A stretch of DNA of 64,000 nt from Hirsutella rhossiliensis. Taxonomy: Eukaryota > Ascomycota > Sordariomycetes > Hypocreales > Ophiocordycipitaceae. The position numbers and the translations under genes were made by a program. Where the stretch lies: positions 3,100,001 through 3,164,000 of the forward strand of contig NW_025408672.1 in assembly GCF_020360975.1 (NCBI RefSeq), read 5' to 3'. How positions within the stretch are numbered: position 1 is the first letter of the stretch; the number at the start of each line of letters is the position of its first letter. The notes beneath the pieces were generated by a model. It did no database searches and was not told the origin of the DNA. It worked only from the letters and a program-made list of their open reading frames with translations. Below are positions 34,832 through 46,700 of the stretch, one piece after another.

Positions 34832-37800
34832 ATGACGAACCTTTACTTCACCCATTCGAGCGCGCCGCTCAAGACGGTCGAGGAGATCCAGTTCGGCCTC
34901 ATGTCTCCTGAGGAGATCAAGAACATGAGTGTCGCCCACATCCTCTATCCCGAGACGATGGAGGAGAACGGGACAAAGCCGCGCGACGGAGGCCTCAACG
35001 ACCCGCTCCTCGGCTCGATCGATAGGCAGTTCAAGTGCAAGACGTGCACGCAGGCCATGGGCGAATGCCCCGGCCACTTCGGTCACATAGAGTTGGCCAA
35101 GCCAGTGTACCATCCAGGTTTCATCAAGAAGGTCAAAAAGATCTTGGAGATTGTCTGCCATAACTGCAGCAAGGTGTTGGCCGATACTGTTCGTCTATGC
35201 TACACTCTTCAAGGTTCTTTTGTGGCTTGCTGGATACTGACTTGCATTGCTTTTCTAGAGCGACCCCGAGTTCGTCTCTGCCATCAATACCAGAGACCCC
35301 AAGGTTCGCTTCCAACGCGTCTGGACAGTGTGCAAGAAGAAGAGGAGATGTGAAAACGAGGATCGCCAGAACAAGGACAAGGATGAAGAGTTTGCACCCG
35401 GATTGAAGGCCGCCCAGGGGGTCGACAACCACGGCGGGTGTGGCAATGTCCAACCCGCCGTGCGTCACGCTGCGTTGCAGCTCAAGGCTGTCTACGAGGT
35501 TGTCCAGGAAGATGGCCCCAAGCGGAAGGAGAGCAATCCCGTCACGCCCGAGACGGCGTACAACATCCTGCGGCGCATCTCCGAGGAAGACCTGCGCAAC
35601 ATGGGGCTCAACTCGGACTATGCTCGCCCCGAGTGGATGATCCTCACCGTCCTGCCGGTGCCTCCCCCGCCGGTTCGCCCCAGCATTTCCATGGACGGCA
35701 CTGGAACCGGCATGCGAAACGAGGACGACTTGACGTACAAGCTCGGGGACATCATCCGCGCCAACGGCAACGTGAAGCAGGCCATCCGCGAGGGCTCCCC
35801 CCAACACATTGCGAGGGACTTTGAGGAGCTGCTGCAGTACCACGTCGCCACGTTCATGGACAACGACATTGCCGGCCAGCCTCGGGCCCTCCAAAAGAGC
35901 GGCCGTCCCGTCAAGGCCATCCGGGCTCGCTTAAAAGGCAAGGAGGGTCGCCTGCGAGGCAACTTGATGGGCAAGCGTGTCGACTTTTCGGCCCGAACCG
36001 TCATCACGGGCGACGCCAATCTTTCGCTACACGAAGTCGGCGTTCCACGCAGCATCGCCAGGACCCTGACCTATCCCGAGACTGTCACGCCCTACAACAT
36101 CGGCAAGCTGCACCAGTTGGTCGAGAACGGGCCGAACGAGCATCCGGGTGCCAAGTATGTTATCAGATCTGACGGCACGCGCATTGATCTTCGTCACCAC
36201 CGACGCGCAGCTCAAATCTCGCTCGAGTATGGGTGGAAGGTCGAACGTCACCTGATGGATGGAGACTACATCATCTTCAACCGTCAACCGTCGCTGCACA
36301 AGGAGTCGATGATGGGCCATCGCGTCCGCGTCATGCCCTACTCGACGTTCCGTCTCAACCTGTCCGTCACCTCGCCGTACAACGCCGATTTCGATGGTGA
36401 CGAAATGAACCTGCACGTCCCTCAGAGCGAGGAGACACGTGCTGAGATCAAGGAGCTGTGCCTCGTTCCGAACAATATTGTCTCTCCGCAGAAGAATGGA
36501 CCCTTGATGGGCATTGTGCAGGATTCCCTGGCTGGAGCCTACAAGCTCTGCCGGCGAGACACCTTTATCGACAAGGAGATGGTCCAGAACCTGATGCTCT
36601 GGGTCCCCAACTGGGATGGCGTGATCCCCCCGCCGGCCATCTTGAAGCCTCGGCCGCGGTGGACTGGCAAGCAAATCATCAGCATGGTCATTCCTCAAGA
36701 AATCAGTCTGCACACCCCCGAGGACGATTCTGAGATTCCACTCAAGGACACCGGCCTCCTCATCCAGAGTGGCGAGCTCATGTACGGTCTCCTGAAGAAG
36801 AAGAGCATCGGCTCGGCCGCCGGTGGTATCGTGCACCTCTGTTACAATGAGCTTGGCCCCAGTGGAGCCATGGCCTTTCTCAACGGTGTGCAGCAAGTCG
36901 TCACGTATTGGCTCCTCCACAATGGTCACAGCATCGGTATCGGTGATACTGTCCCCGACAAGCAGACCATCGAAAAGGTTCAGGTCCACATCGACACGCA
37001 AAAGGCCGAGGTCGCCAGGTTGACGGCCCAGGCCACCGCCAACGAGCTGGAAGCACTTCCTGGCATGAACGTCCGAGCCACGTTCGAGAACAAGGTCTCG
37101 ATGGCTCTCAACCAGGCCCGCGACCAGGCCGGTACCACGACCCAGAAGAGCTTGAAGGACTCGAACAATGCAGTCACAATGGCCGAGTCCGGCTCCAAGG
37201 GTTCCTCCATCAACATTTCCCAGATGACGGCACTTGTCGGGCAACAAATCGTCGAGGGGAAGCGCATTCCGTTTGGCTTCAAGTACAGGACGCTTCCGCA
37301 TTTCACAAAGGACGATTACTCCCCCGAGGCTCGTGGATTTGTTGAAAACTCGTATCTCCGCGGTCTCACGCCCTCCGAGTTTTTCTTCCACGCCATGGCT
37401 GGTAGAGAGGGTCTCATCGACACTGCTGTGAAGACGGCTGAAACGGGATACATCCAACGACGACTCGTCAAGGCTCTCGAGGACCTCAGCGCACGGTATG
37501 ATGGAACTGTGCGAAACTCACTTGGCGACATCATCCAGTTCCTCTACGGTGAGGATGGTCTCGACGCCATGTGCATTGAAAAGCAGAAGCTCGGAATCCT
37601 TAAAATGTCCGATCCTGCTTTTGAGAAGAAGTACCGACTGGATCTGGCCAATCCGCCTGAGTGGTTCAAGACGGACTACGAATACGGCAACGAGCTGACT
37701 GGAGACAAAGCTTCCATGGCGCTCCTTGACGAGGAGTGGGATGCTCTGTTGTCCGATCGTCGCGAGGTGCGCTCCATCAACTACACGAAGATGGGAGAAG

Positions 37801-40228
37801 AAATGATGCAGCTCCCGCTCAACATTGGCCGCATGATCGAGACGGCGAAGCGAGTCTTTAACGTCAAAGCCACCGATCGCAGCAATCTTCGCCCGTCAGA
37901 CGTTATTCTAGGTGTGCAGAACGTCCTCAACAAGATGAAGATTGTCCGCGGCTCGGATGGCATTTCCCAGGAGGCGGACGCGAACGCGACTATCTTGATA
38001 AAGGCCCTGATGCGGTCTCGACTGGCATTCAAGGAAATTGTCAAGGAGCATCGTCTCAACAAGCTCGCGTTTGATCACGTCCTCGGAGAGCTGCAGAATC
38101 GCTGGGACCGCGCCTTTGTCAGCCCAGGCGAGATGGTTGGCGTTCTCGCGGCCCAGTCCATTGGCGAGCCAGCGACTCAGATGACTCTCAACACGTTCCA
38201 CTTTGCTGGTGTTTCGTCCAAGAACGTTACCCTCGGCGTGCCCCGACTCAAGGAAATTCTCAACTTGGCGAAGGATATCAAGACGCCTAGCATGGCTGTC
38301 TATTTGAACACGCGGCTGGGCAAGCAGGAGGAGGCCAAGAAGCTGCGAAGCTTGGTCGAGTACACCAATCTGCGGTCTATCACGTCTGTGACGGAGATTT
38401 ACTACGATCCAGATATCCAAGGCACGAGCATCGCCGAGGATGTGGACATGGTCGAGTCCTACTTTTTGATCCCCGATGACACCCAAGACACCCTCGATCA
38501 ACAGTCGAGGTGGCTGCTGCGCATCACGCTGGATCGACAGAAACTGCTGGACAAGGAAATCAAGATTGACGATGTCGCCCAGCGCATCAAGGAGGAGTAT
38601 CCTACCGACCTGGGCATCATCTTCAGCGACAACAATGCCGACGAGCAGGTGATTCGTATTCGAACCATCAGGCAGAACGATGAAAAGGATGAGAACGGAG
38701 AGAAGCGCATCGAGGACGACGTCATGCTCAAGCGCCTCGAGTCTCATCTCCTCGACACGCTGACTCTCCGCGGTGTTCCTGGCATTGAACGGGCTTTCCT
38801 GACCAAGGGCACTCGCCTCGTCGAAGGCGCAGACGGAGCGGAGATCGCCATCAAGAATGACACACGATGCACCCAGTGGTACTTGGATACCAGTGGTTCT
38901 GCTCTTCGTGAAGTGCTCGCGGTCGACGGTGTTGATGCGTCGCGAACGTACACCAACGATCTGTGGCAAATTGTCGAGGTCTTTGGCATTGAGGCGGCGC
39001 GGTCGGCGTTGGTCAAGGAGTTGACGAACGTGCTGGCGTTTGACGGCTCGTACGTCAACCATCGTCACATTGCCCTGCTTGTCGACATCATGACGTACCG
39101 CGGAACCATCTCGGCCGTCACTCGACACGGCATCAACAGAGCGGATACGGGCGCGCTGATGCGCTGCTCCTTTGAGGAGACGGTCGAGATTCTGCTCGAG
39201 GCCGCAGCCACGGGCGAGCTCGACGACTGCCGCGGCATTTCTGAAAACGTCATGCTCGGGCAGATGGCACCCATGGGCACAGGCAACTTTGACGTCCTGC
39301 TCGACCCCAAGATGCTGGAGACGGTCATCTCGGACAACTCGCGCATGGGTCTGATGCCGGGCATGCCGACCAAGGATGGCGAAGCCGAGGGCGCTGCGAC
39401 GCCGTACGACACGGGCTCTCCCATGGCAGACTCGGGCTACATGAGCCTCAGCTCTCCCGCGGCTGGAAACTTCTCGCCCATCCAGGGCGCAGGCTCGGAG
39501 ACGCCGACAGGATTCGGCACCGAGTATGGCCCCGGTGGCTTTGGCGGCATGGGATCGATGAGCCCCTACGCGATGCGCGGAGCGACCAGCCCGTTCAGCA
39601 CGTCGCCGACATCGCCGTTCAGTGCAGGCATGGGCGGGTACTCGCCCTCGTCGCCCAACGCAGGGTACTCGCCGACTTCGCCTCTCATCGATGGCGGCGC
39701 CGGACGTTATGCCACATCGCCGTCGTTTAGCCCTTCGTCACCGTCGTTTTCGCCAACGTCGCCCATGCTGCGACCGACGAGCCCGGCCAGCCCCAACTAC
39801 AGTCCGACGTCGCCCAGCTACTCGCCAGCGTCGCCGTCATCGCCCCGGCACTACTCGCCGACATCGCCGGCGCAGTTCAACTCTCCCACCTCGCCAAGCT
39901 ACTCGCCGGCCAGTCCCAACTACAGCCCTGCCTCGCCCAATCTGCACGGGGCAGGGGCCACGTCCCCGTCCTACTCTCCGGCGTCTCCCTCGTGGTCCCC
40001 GACGTCTCCGGAAGCCTACTCGCCGACGAGCCCAGGCTTCTCAAGGAGCCCGGGCAATCAGCAGTCGCCGACCAGTCCAAGCTACTCGCCGACGTCTCCA
40101 TCCTTTTCTCCCCGGACCCCTGGCCCGGGCGCTTCGGGGAACCAATAGTGAGTGCGGTCTCGTCGGCCACGAAGAAAGCAATCACTAACAGGCGGCAAAG
40201 CTCTCCTAATTCGCCGGCTAACGATTGA
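34832..40228 (+). CDS. rpb1: RNA polymerase II largest subunit RPB1
   Basis: Model: join(34832..35188, 35259..40147, 40201..40228), 1757 aa. Clamp zinc sites: C69, C72, C79, H82 in [14 protein letters not shown] and C109, C112 in CHNCSK, with partners in exon 2. Catalytic Mg motif [10 protein letters not shown] at about residue 494. Bridge helix and trigger-loop region [16 protein letters not shown] at about 1088. The CTD begins near 1580 and is degenerate: eleven YSPxSP units, only two exact YSPTSPS, mixed with FSP, WSP and TSP variants. Intron 1 (70 nt) has an ACTGAC branch and joins KVLADT to SDPEF. The last intron (53 nt, GTGAGT, CACTAAC branch, CAAAG acceptor) changes the stop TAG into Tyr and adds YSPNSPAND, a heptad-like tail. 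Confidence 0.97.
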
Positions 40229-41498
40229 TTTCTCCTTGTCGAACTGAGCAACGCATACGAGACACAGGCTGTCGTCAGATTCTCACTCTGTGTTTTTGCT
40301 CTTCATTTTTTGCCTTCCCTCGATGACGGGAAGGGTGAAGAGGGACCGTTGAGCCGCATGATAGAGGCCAAAATCCGGTGTCAGGTAAAGGGCGGCATTT
40401 GAGCATTATGATGATTAATCTAGGAGAAGAAGAAAAGCCCATTCTAAAAAAAAGAGCGGGGAGGGAGATGCACTGGAGTGGCGGAGGGGGCGAGAAGCGA
40501 ACGAGGCAAAACCGGGGGGGGGGAGCAGAGCAGGTTGCCGTGTACAGTAGAGAGGGGCCTGCAGGAGAAGAAAAGAAGAAAGGCCGGGAGGTGTCGGAGA
40601 ATGACGAAGCAGATTGGAACTAGCAGATGGATTTGGGCAGAGTAGCCTGCAATCGGATTGAGCCTGTTGCACGAAGCGGCGATGGTGATGAGTGAAACCA
40701 GAGCCTCGGAGACGCTGGTGGCTGACTGTTGGTGGCGGACGCGGAGTCGCCGACGGGCAAGGAGGCGCTGGAGCGTGCGCAAGGCTGGAGGGATGGCAGC
40801 GGTGCTTTTTCGTGTGGACAGGGCAGATTCTTTGTTGTCGCGACACGTAGGTAGGTCTTTACAGCCGGCTCTGCGGAATGACATGCCTATCTAGGGGATA
40901 TAAGTGCGTGTGTATGTGTATGTGCGTGTCTTTGATTTGATATCCGGCTGGTGAATAGAGACGGCAAGGGGGGTTGTTGGCGATGGTGGCGGTGAGGGGC
41001 TGTTTGCCCGGCTGGGATGAGCAAGCAGGGACTTGTGAAGGAGAGAGACGGCGAAGGGTTGCCTGGCAGCCTGCCATGGACGGAGGAGGACTTGTGTGCA
41101 CAGACGGCTTGATGGGAGCACGGCACCCATGCACGTACGTACGTGCCTGATTTTACAGAGGAGATTGTGAATTTGTCTCTTCATTTACCAGTAGGTAAGT
41201 TAGATGTTTGTGTGTTTGTGTCGAAATGAGACTTCAGGCCCCATGCCTGGAGTATCACGTGATGAGATTGAGATGCGGGAGGGGCATGCATCGCGCTTAA
41301 ACGAGGCTTTTCTCCGCGCAGGGAGGCGCGAGAAGTACCTTGTACCCTGAGCTTCCATCCGTCTTCCCATTTGTCTCACGACGTCTGCGTGGCATCTGGC
41401 TTCTTGCGCTTCATGACAGACCTGAGATGGACAAAAAGCTCGAGAATAGAGAGCCAGAAAAAAAAGGAAAGCCCACTCTCGCACATGTTATAGGAATA
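40229..41498. other. Spacer between RPB1 and tRNA-Lys
   Basis: RPB1 3' region, a TG-rich microsatellite-like stretch at 40903-40933, and no supported gene. Frames on the minus strand are low-complexity. Confidence 0.5.
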
Positions 41499-41590
41499 GC
41501 CCAATGCGGGGGTCGAACCCGCAACCTTGAGATTTCGACACTGCGCCTGCCGTAAGAGTCTCACGCTCTATCCAATTGAGCTAACCGGGC
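41499..41590 (-). tRNA. tRNA-Lys-CUU: tRNA-Lys(CUU) with 19-nt intron
   Basis: Minus strand reads GCCCGGTTAGCTCAATTGG at the 5' end. Mature length 73 nt. Acceptor stem GCCCGGT pairs with ATTGGGC (two G-U wobbles); D arm GCTC/GAGC; anticodon arm TGAGA-CTCTTAA-TCTCA with anticodon CTT; variable loop AGGTT; T arm GCGGG-TTCGACC-CCCGC. A 19-nt intron sits after the base 3' of the anticodon, the canonical nuclear position, and spans about 41534-41552 on the plus strand. A and B box promoters are intragenic. The discriminator is supplied by the terminal bases; CCA is not encoded. Confidence 0.95.
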
Positions 41591-41965
41591 CTGCCTGATC
41601 GGGGCGATCAGATGCAGGGAAGCTAGCCGTTCTCGGCTGATTGATGTCGACGGGTGGCGCTAATTCGGACTATGAGGGAGTGTGCATTTGAGCCTGGGAT
41701 TACGGTGCGCTTTGGTGGAGGAGGCACCGTAGTTGTTACTTCGTCCATGCAACGATGGAAAACGCCCGGAGGACTGCGCGAGTGTCATCGGGCAGGCATC
41801 TTTTCTGTGCGTGCTTGTTTGTTTCTTGTAGGCTTCCCCTCCCGGACACGCCTTTTGCTTTCCCTGGCCACTCTCTGTCCTTCTTTCCGCAGCCTCCTTC
41901 CTGGCTCGTCTCGACACTCGCAGACCTCCTTCCCAAAGAATACGCAGGTGCATTCCTTCCGCCCA

Positions 41966-42034
41966 CCTAAACCTACCTACCTAGGTATCTACCTACCTAC
42001 CTAGGTGCCTACCTTACCTAGGTAGGTACCTTGG
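41966..42034. repeat. Palindromic TACCTACCTAGGTA cluster
   Basis: About 69 bp made almost entirely of CCTA/TAGG words on both strands (ACCTACCTACCTAGGTATC and later ACCTAGGTAGGTACC), so it can fold on itself. Similar words occur at 20930-20955 and 21783-21895. Confidence 0.75.
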
Positions 42035-42738
42035 GATGCGCATAAGCAGTTGATTGCCGCGTCTCTCCCCAGCCCGCCGTCACGGGCCGCTGCCGGCGCT
42101 GTGCAACCCACCCGAACCCGTCGGCCCCACTGCCCAGCCCGGCGTGCCCGGCGGCGTCCCTCTGCGAGCCGCTGCGGCCACTCCGCGCATCCTGTCCCCT
42201 GCCTCGCTTGTCCTCGGCCCCCACTGCAGTTACCGTGGGTGTGCACACCGCTTCCGCCCTCTTGGTCCCTGGGTCCGTCCTTTCCCAGTGGCGTCGTCGT
42301 CGTCGTCGCTCTTGTGCGACTCGGCATTCCCCCCCTCCCCCAACCCCCACGTCTTCTCTCAGCCTGTCTTCTAGAACCCTGGTAACGTGCAAAGGAAGGG
42401 CTTCCATTCTGCTTCGGCAAATGGCGCCAACGCTCCACAACCTACCCGCACGGAGCCGCGCAGCAGCCTAGCCAGCGAGACTGGCCCTCCCTTGGGCCGC
42501 GACGGCGGCAAAGGCCCTGGTCAGTGCATGCGCGATGCTGCATGTATGTGCTCGGTTTGTGATTGGGAGTGTGCACCCCGCGCCTGTGACGCTTCGCCGC
42601 CATCATGGGATAAGCGCGGGCCTGCATACAGCTTGTCCTCGGCCTTGTCCGCAGTCTCGACAAACTGCCATTTCCCTTTGTCGCAATTCTTTTGAAACTC
42701 TCAGAAGCCTTGTACGTCTTCATCTTCTTCCTCTTCTC

Positions 42739-42778
42739 CCCAAGGCAGACCGGTTTATCAGGCCCGGTCTGCCTTGGG
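42739..42778. repeat. Perfect 15-bp hairpin
   Basis: CCCAAGGCAGACCGG at 42739-42753 is the exact reverse complement of 42764-42778, separated by a 10-nt loop. GC-rich stem, no adjacent T run, not inside a supported gene. Confidence 0.85.
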
Positions 42779-43567
42779 CTATGGCGGCGGCCGCTTCGTG
42801 GGGCCCGGAGGAGGCGGCCGCAGAAACGGCCGCCGTCGTGACCACATGTTATAACGTGTAGGCAGGCGTCTCCACAACTACAACAACTTCATCCTGCTCA
42901 CGGCCCCATCGAGCCATCAATATGGAGACGAGACTCGAGGCTCTGCGCTGGATACAGAGGGGCACAGCCCCTGATTTCCGTGCTTGGAGCTAACTAACTA
43001 CCTACACTAATATGTGCCCCAACCACGCCATCGTCCCACCCGCCATGGCAATTTCGCGCCCGTCCTTTTCCGCCTCTGCCAAGCATGCTCCAGGCAACCG
43101 GCCAACACGCTGCTACCTTCCAGCCGTCTTTCCGGTCCTCAGCCTGTAGCGAGGCGAGGGAACGGGATGGTAGGAAGGCGTGCGCCGGCAGTGCCAAGAA
43201 GAGGTGAAAGGGGGCAATGAGAGGGGGGAGGATGAGTTGAAGGGGGGTTTTCGAGCGATCAAACAGAAGCAACGAAAAAAAAACATGAAAAGAGGGGAGA
43301 AGAGAAGCGAAAACGTCATGAACAAAGGAGAAACAGACCCGGGATTCCTTCAAGCGGCCGCGCAACAGGGAGACGGTCCGGACGCAGGAGCCTACCCTGT
43401 AGGGAAAAGGGGGGCTCCCCACGCTGGAAATCTGCCCTGCCGACAGCCATTTGCCGTGTGGCCTCCTCTTTTAAACATGCTCCCGTTGGAGCTTCCTTCC
43501 TTGCCCATTGGCGGACCCGAGCCCGCCCAGGCATCCATGTGTCAGAGAGAAGAAGGCCTCGCCCCGT

Positions 43568-43729
43568 TTACTTCTTAGGGTTGGGGCACTGGGCGCGCTT
43601 GCAGGGACCGTCCCACGTCTGGACGCCCTGCTCGATGACCACGCTGCATTTGCATGTCGGCTTGGTGCTGGTGTGTTCAACGGTGCAGCCGCACGCGGTG
43701 AAGGTCTCCTTGGTCAGCCAGACGCACAT
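43568..43729 (-). CDS. Small cysteine-rich protein, function unknown
   Basis: 53 residues from ATG 43729 to TAA 43568, below the usual gene-calling length. It has seven Cys: MCVWLTKETF, then CGC, CKC, and a C-terminal block GVQTWDGPCKRAQCPNPKK. There is no signal peptide at this start, so it is probably intracellular, and CxC/CxC spacing could bind metal. Upstream on the minus strand a GTGAGT..CTGAC..CACAG intron (43916-43976) and a further CAG acceptor just before the start look like spliced leader sequence, supporting transcription. A TATATATA stretch lies at about 44208-44217. I recognise the look of a conserved fungal small protein but cannot name a family; an upstream coding exon is possible. 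Confidence 0.6.
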   Translation of the reverse strand: MCVWLTKETFTACGCTVEHTSTKPTCKCSVVIEQGVQTWDGPCKRAQCPNPKK

Positions 43730-46700
43730 GTTGCCGGTGGTGGTTTGACGTTGACGAAGAAGCTGGGTATGCAGGTCAGGGTGCGGCGGGTGCGGCGGCG
43801 GCGAGAAGCAAGACTCGTGCGGTGTTGCCGAGGTGAAAGTCTCTTGTCAAGAGGAAGACGGGCTTGGGAGGGGGGGCTAAGGAGAAAGCACGCGGTCCGG
43901 TGCAAAAAGCTACAGCTGTGTGTGGTCAGCCGGATGCTCGACTTGTCCCGTCACTGTTGTTGTAGAAAGCACTCACCACTTGATGTCTGTCGGAACAGGA
44001 TCCAAGCGTTGGTGTTGATGGCAAGAGTATGTTTTGGGTGCTCGAGTGGTGATGCGCAAGTCTCAGGATTTGAAGATTTGAACAGAGGAGAACTGGAGAA
44101 GCGACGAGTTTTCTCTCAGGGTTGCTTGGCGAGTCTTGTCGTTGTTGCTGCTGGAGCCGTTGCTGTGGATGTCTGGAGAATGAAGAAAAGAGTCGACGAG
44201 GAAGAGAGATATATATACATGCGAGCGTCGAGAAAGCGCACGTATGTGAGTTTGAAGGCTCCCGGGCTTGAGGCCGGCAAGCTAGGCTGAGCTACGGTAT
44301 GCTGGCAGTCAGCGCGTGTTGGCTGCCGTTTGCTTGCCTCACTGTCGCTGCCCCCTTCAACGAGCGACCAACTGAGCTGCCTTGAGAGGCCTCTGAGAAA
44401 GGAAAAAAATTTGAAGAGAAGCAAAAATAGAGCAAAATTCCCATGTCTCTCTCACTGGTCTACATGACGAGTCTGTTAGACGGTTTGTGCGTCTGTCGTT
44501 GCCTGTTTGTTCCCGGCCTCGGCGGATCCGACGAGATGGGAGGGCCGGAGTGTAAGTGGAAAGGCAGGCTGTCAGAGTGTCATTGGCTCCCCCGAGCGGC
44601 ATAGCCCTATCTCCCCGTCCCGGTTCCTATTCTTGGGAGAGGGACGCAGGGGCGTCTAGATGAGGCTCATGTGGGAAAGGCTCCCTCCCTTTGGGAGACG
44701 GGCTGGCAGGCTTCGGCGAACGGAGGCAGCAGTGAAACGAGGACGACAAGGACACACAAGGCTGGTGAGAGGTTCATGTCAGAGGACAGGCAGGCAGGGA
44801 AGACGCAGCGGAGGCGGCCCAAAAAGCAGCCCTAAGGGGGACGGAAGACACGAGACCAACAGACGATGCAGAGGTTGGCCTGCGAGTCTAAGCCATGGAC
44901 CATGCTTGCACACATAGGGCAACGAGCCGCAGAGCCGCAGGGGGGACCACTCTGCAGACATGGGGGCTTGTGCAAGCAGCGGAGATCAGGCACGGGATTG
45001 GTAAAGGGCAGGGATTGCCCGGCCCAGCCGTGGCCTCTTCTGTTACCGACGGGGAGGAAGAGGCGCCGGCTGAAAGGGCATGGACCGGCCAAGGATAGCA
45101 GCCGGGTCCAGGGGTCGCAGATGCCGGACAAGGCTATGGAAGCAAACATGCCATAGCAAGGGGCGAAGAAGAGCAAAAAGAAGACAGTGAAGGTGGTTGA
45201 ACACGGGGAGAACGAGGCTCGAGTGGGCGAGGGAGGCAGACCGGGGTTAGGAGGTGTGGATGTGACGTAGATGTGCGGCAAGGCGTAGGCTTAACGGCAC
45301 GAAGAGCCAACTGTTTGGCGAATAGTGCATGGTAAAAGCAGGCCGAGCTCGGACTGAAGCCAGCAGGCGGATGGTATGAGAGAGGGAGAGTTTGTGTGTG
45401 TGTATGCAAGATGCAAGTCTGTATGTAAGTGTGGTGTGTTGTTTGCCAGGGTCAGGGGACCCCAATGTGGAAATGTACCAGTTGGAGACGGATTGACCAG
45501 TCACGGAGCTGAAGCCGAGAGAAAGAAGAAGAAGATGATGGTGCATCCAGGCAGGCAGCAGAGGTGAGTCAAGCGACGATGCTGCAGTGTGTATTCCATA
45601 AGGATGAAGCAGAAGATGAGGTGGATAAAAAAGGAGGAATAATCGAATAAAGTGGGCGAGAAGCTAGGGTACCTACGGTAAATGTACAGTGCGCGCGCAC
45701 ACATGGTACGAGTACAGGCATCGTCAGAGGTCGCCATGTGCTGCCTGCCGGCGGCCCTTTGCCCTTGTCTCATTACCTCATTCCTGCAGGTACCGGGCTG
45801 CGGTGTGTCCTTGTTCGTTACGCACTGTACATACTCACTGTACGGAATCCAGGCAATACAGCAGGTACATACCTTGGTGGGTACAGTACCAGGGGTACAT
45901 CCAGTCGCTCACTTCCCAAAGGAGAAACAAACGGCCCACCTCCGAGGCCATCCATCCATCACCTCCATCGCGAGACGAGACGTTTCTTGAAAATCTTCCA
46001 CGCCAAACTTGAACCAACCCACGTCGACATGGACCGACAAACATGCTCCCTCCACCCCCCCCTGCCCTACCTGGCTGCCGCATCGACCTCTCTGTCGGGA
46101 ACACAGATTCTCACCGACGGCCACGGCGACCACACACACACACCGCCTGTCTCGCCTCGACAGGAAATGGGCCCGAGCATCGTGCTCAACCCTGTCCGTC
46201 GTCGCTTGCTTGTGCCACCCGGACGAGTCCACCACCCCTGGCCAAGGAGCCCCCACTCTGACAAGCGCGTGCCGCGTGCCCTACAGCCTCGTGCCGACGA
46301 GCGGGACCACGGGACGACGACGACGAGAATCAGCGGAGCACGACTCATCCGGTCTGACTCTGGCTGCTTCGAGCCTTGCTCTCGGCCAACCCCATCGCAA
46401 CAACTTGACAAACTCGCGTCATGCCGGCTTGCCCGATCATCTTGCCTGCCCTGTCTCCCTCCCCCTCGTCAGGCCTTCTCCAGCCTCCCCCTGCCTGCTT
46501 CGTCTCAAGGCACCGATGCAATCGCAAGGCTCACTTGCGGCTCTGCATGATGCCTCTGTCTACCCACGAGGCCCTGCGTACGCTCTTGACTCTACCGCGA
46601 CCCGCACTTGACGATATGTGCTGCCGGTGCCTGGGCGTCTCGGCCGCTGCCGCGGCGACCATCCATCCCTCTGCCATGGTCTGGGCTTGGGCACACATGC

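Larger units (their letters stand above)
41591..43567. other. Gene-poor spacer with TACCTAGG cluster and hairpin
   Basis: No supported protein gene. Contains the CCTAGGTA-rich cluster (41966-42034) and a perfect hairpin (42739-42778), listed separately. Confidence 0.5.

Noticed and set aside
36027..39128. Long minus frames (476 and 406 codons) opposite RPB1
   Set aside because: Shadows of a highly codon-biased gene; RPB1 is certain on the plus strand.
41966..42034. CRISPR-like or telomere-like array
   Set aside because: Words are short, irregular and self-complementary without spacers; the organism is a fungus and the sequence is not TTAGGG.
45738..46550. 270-codon plus frame in the gene-poor region
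   Set aside because: Pro/Thr/His-rich, overlapped by equally long frames in other phases; no start context or motif.
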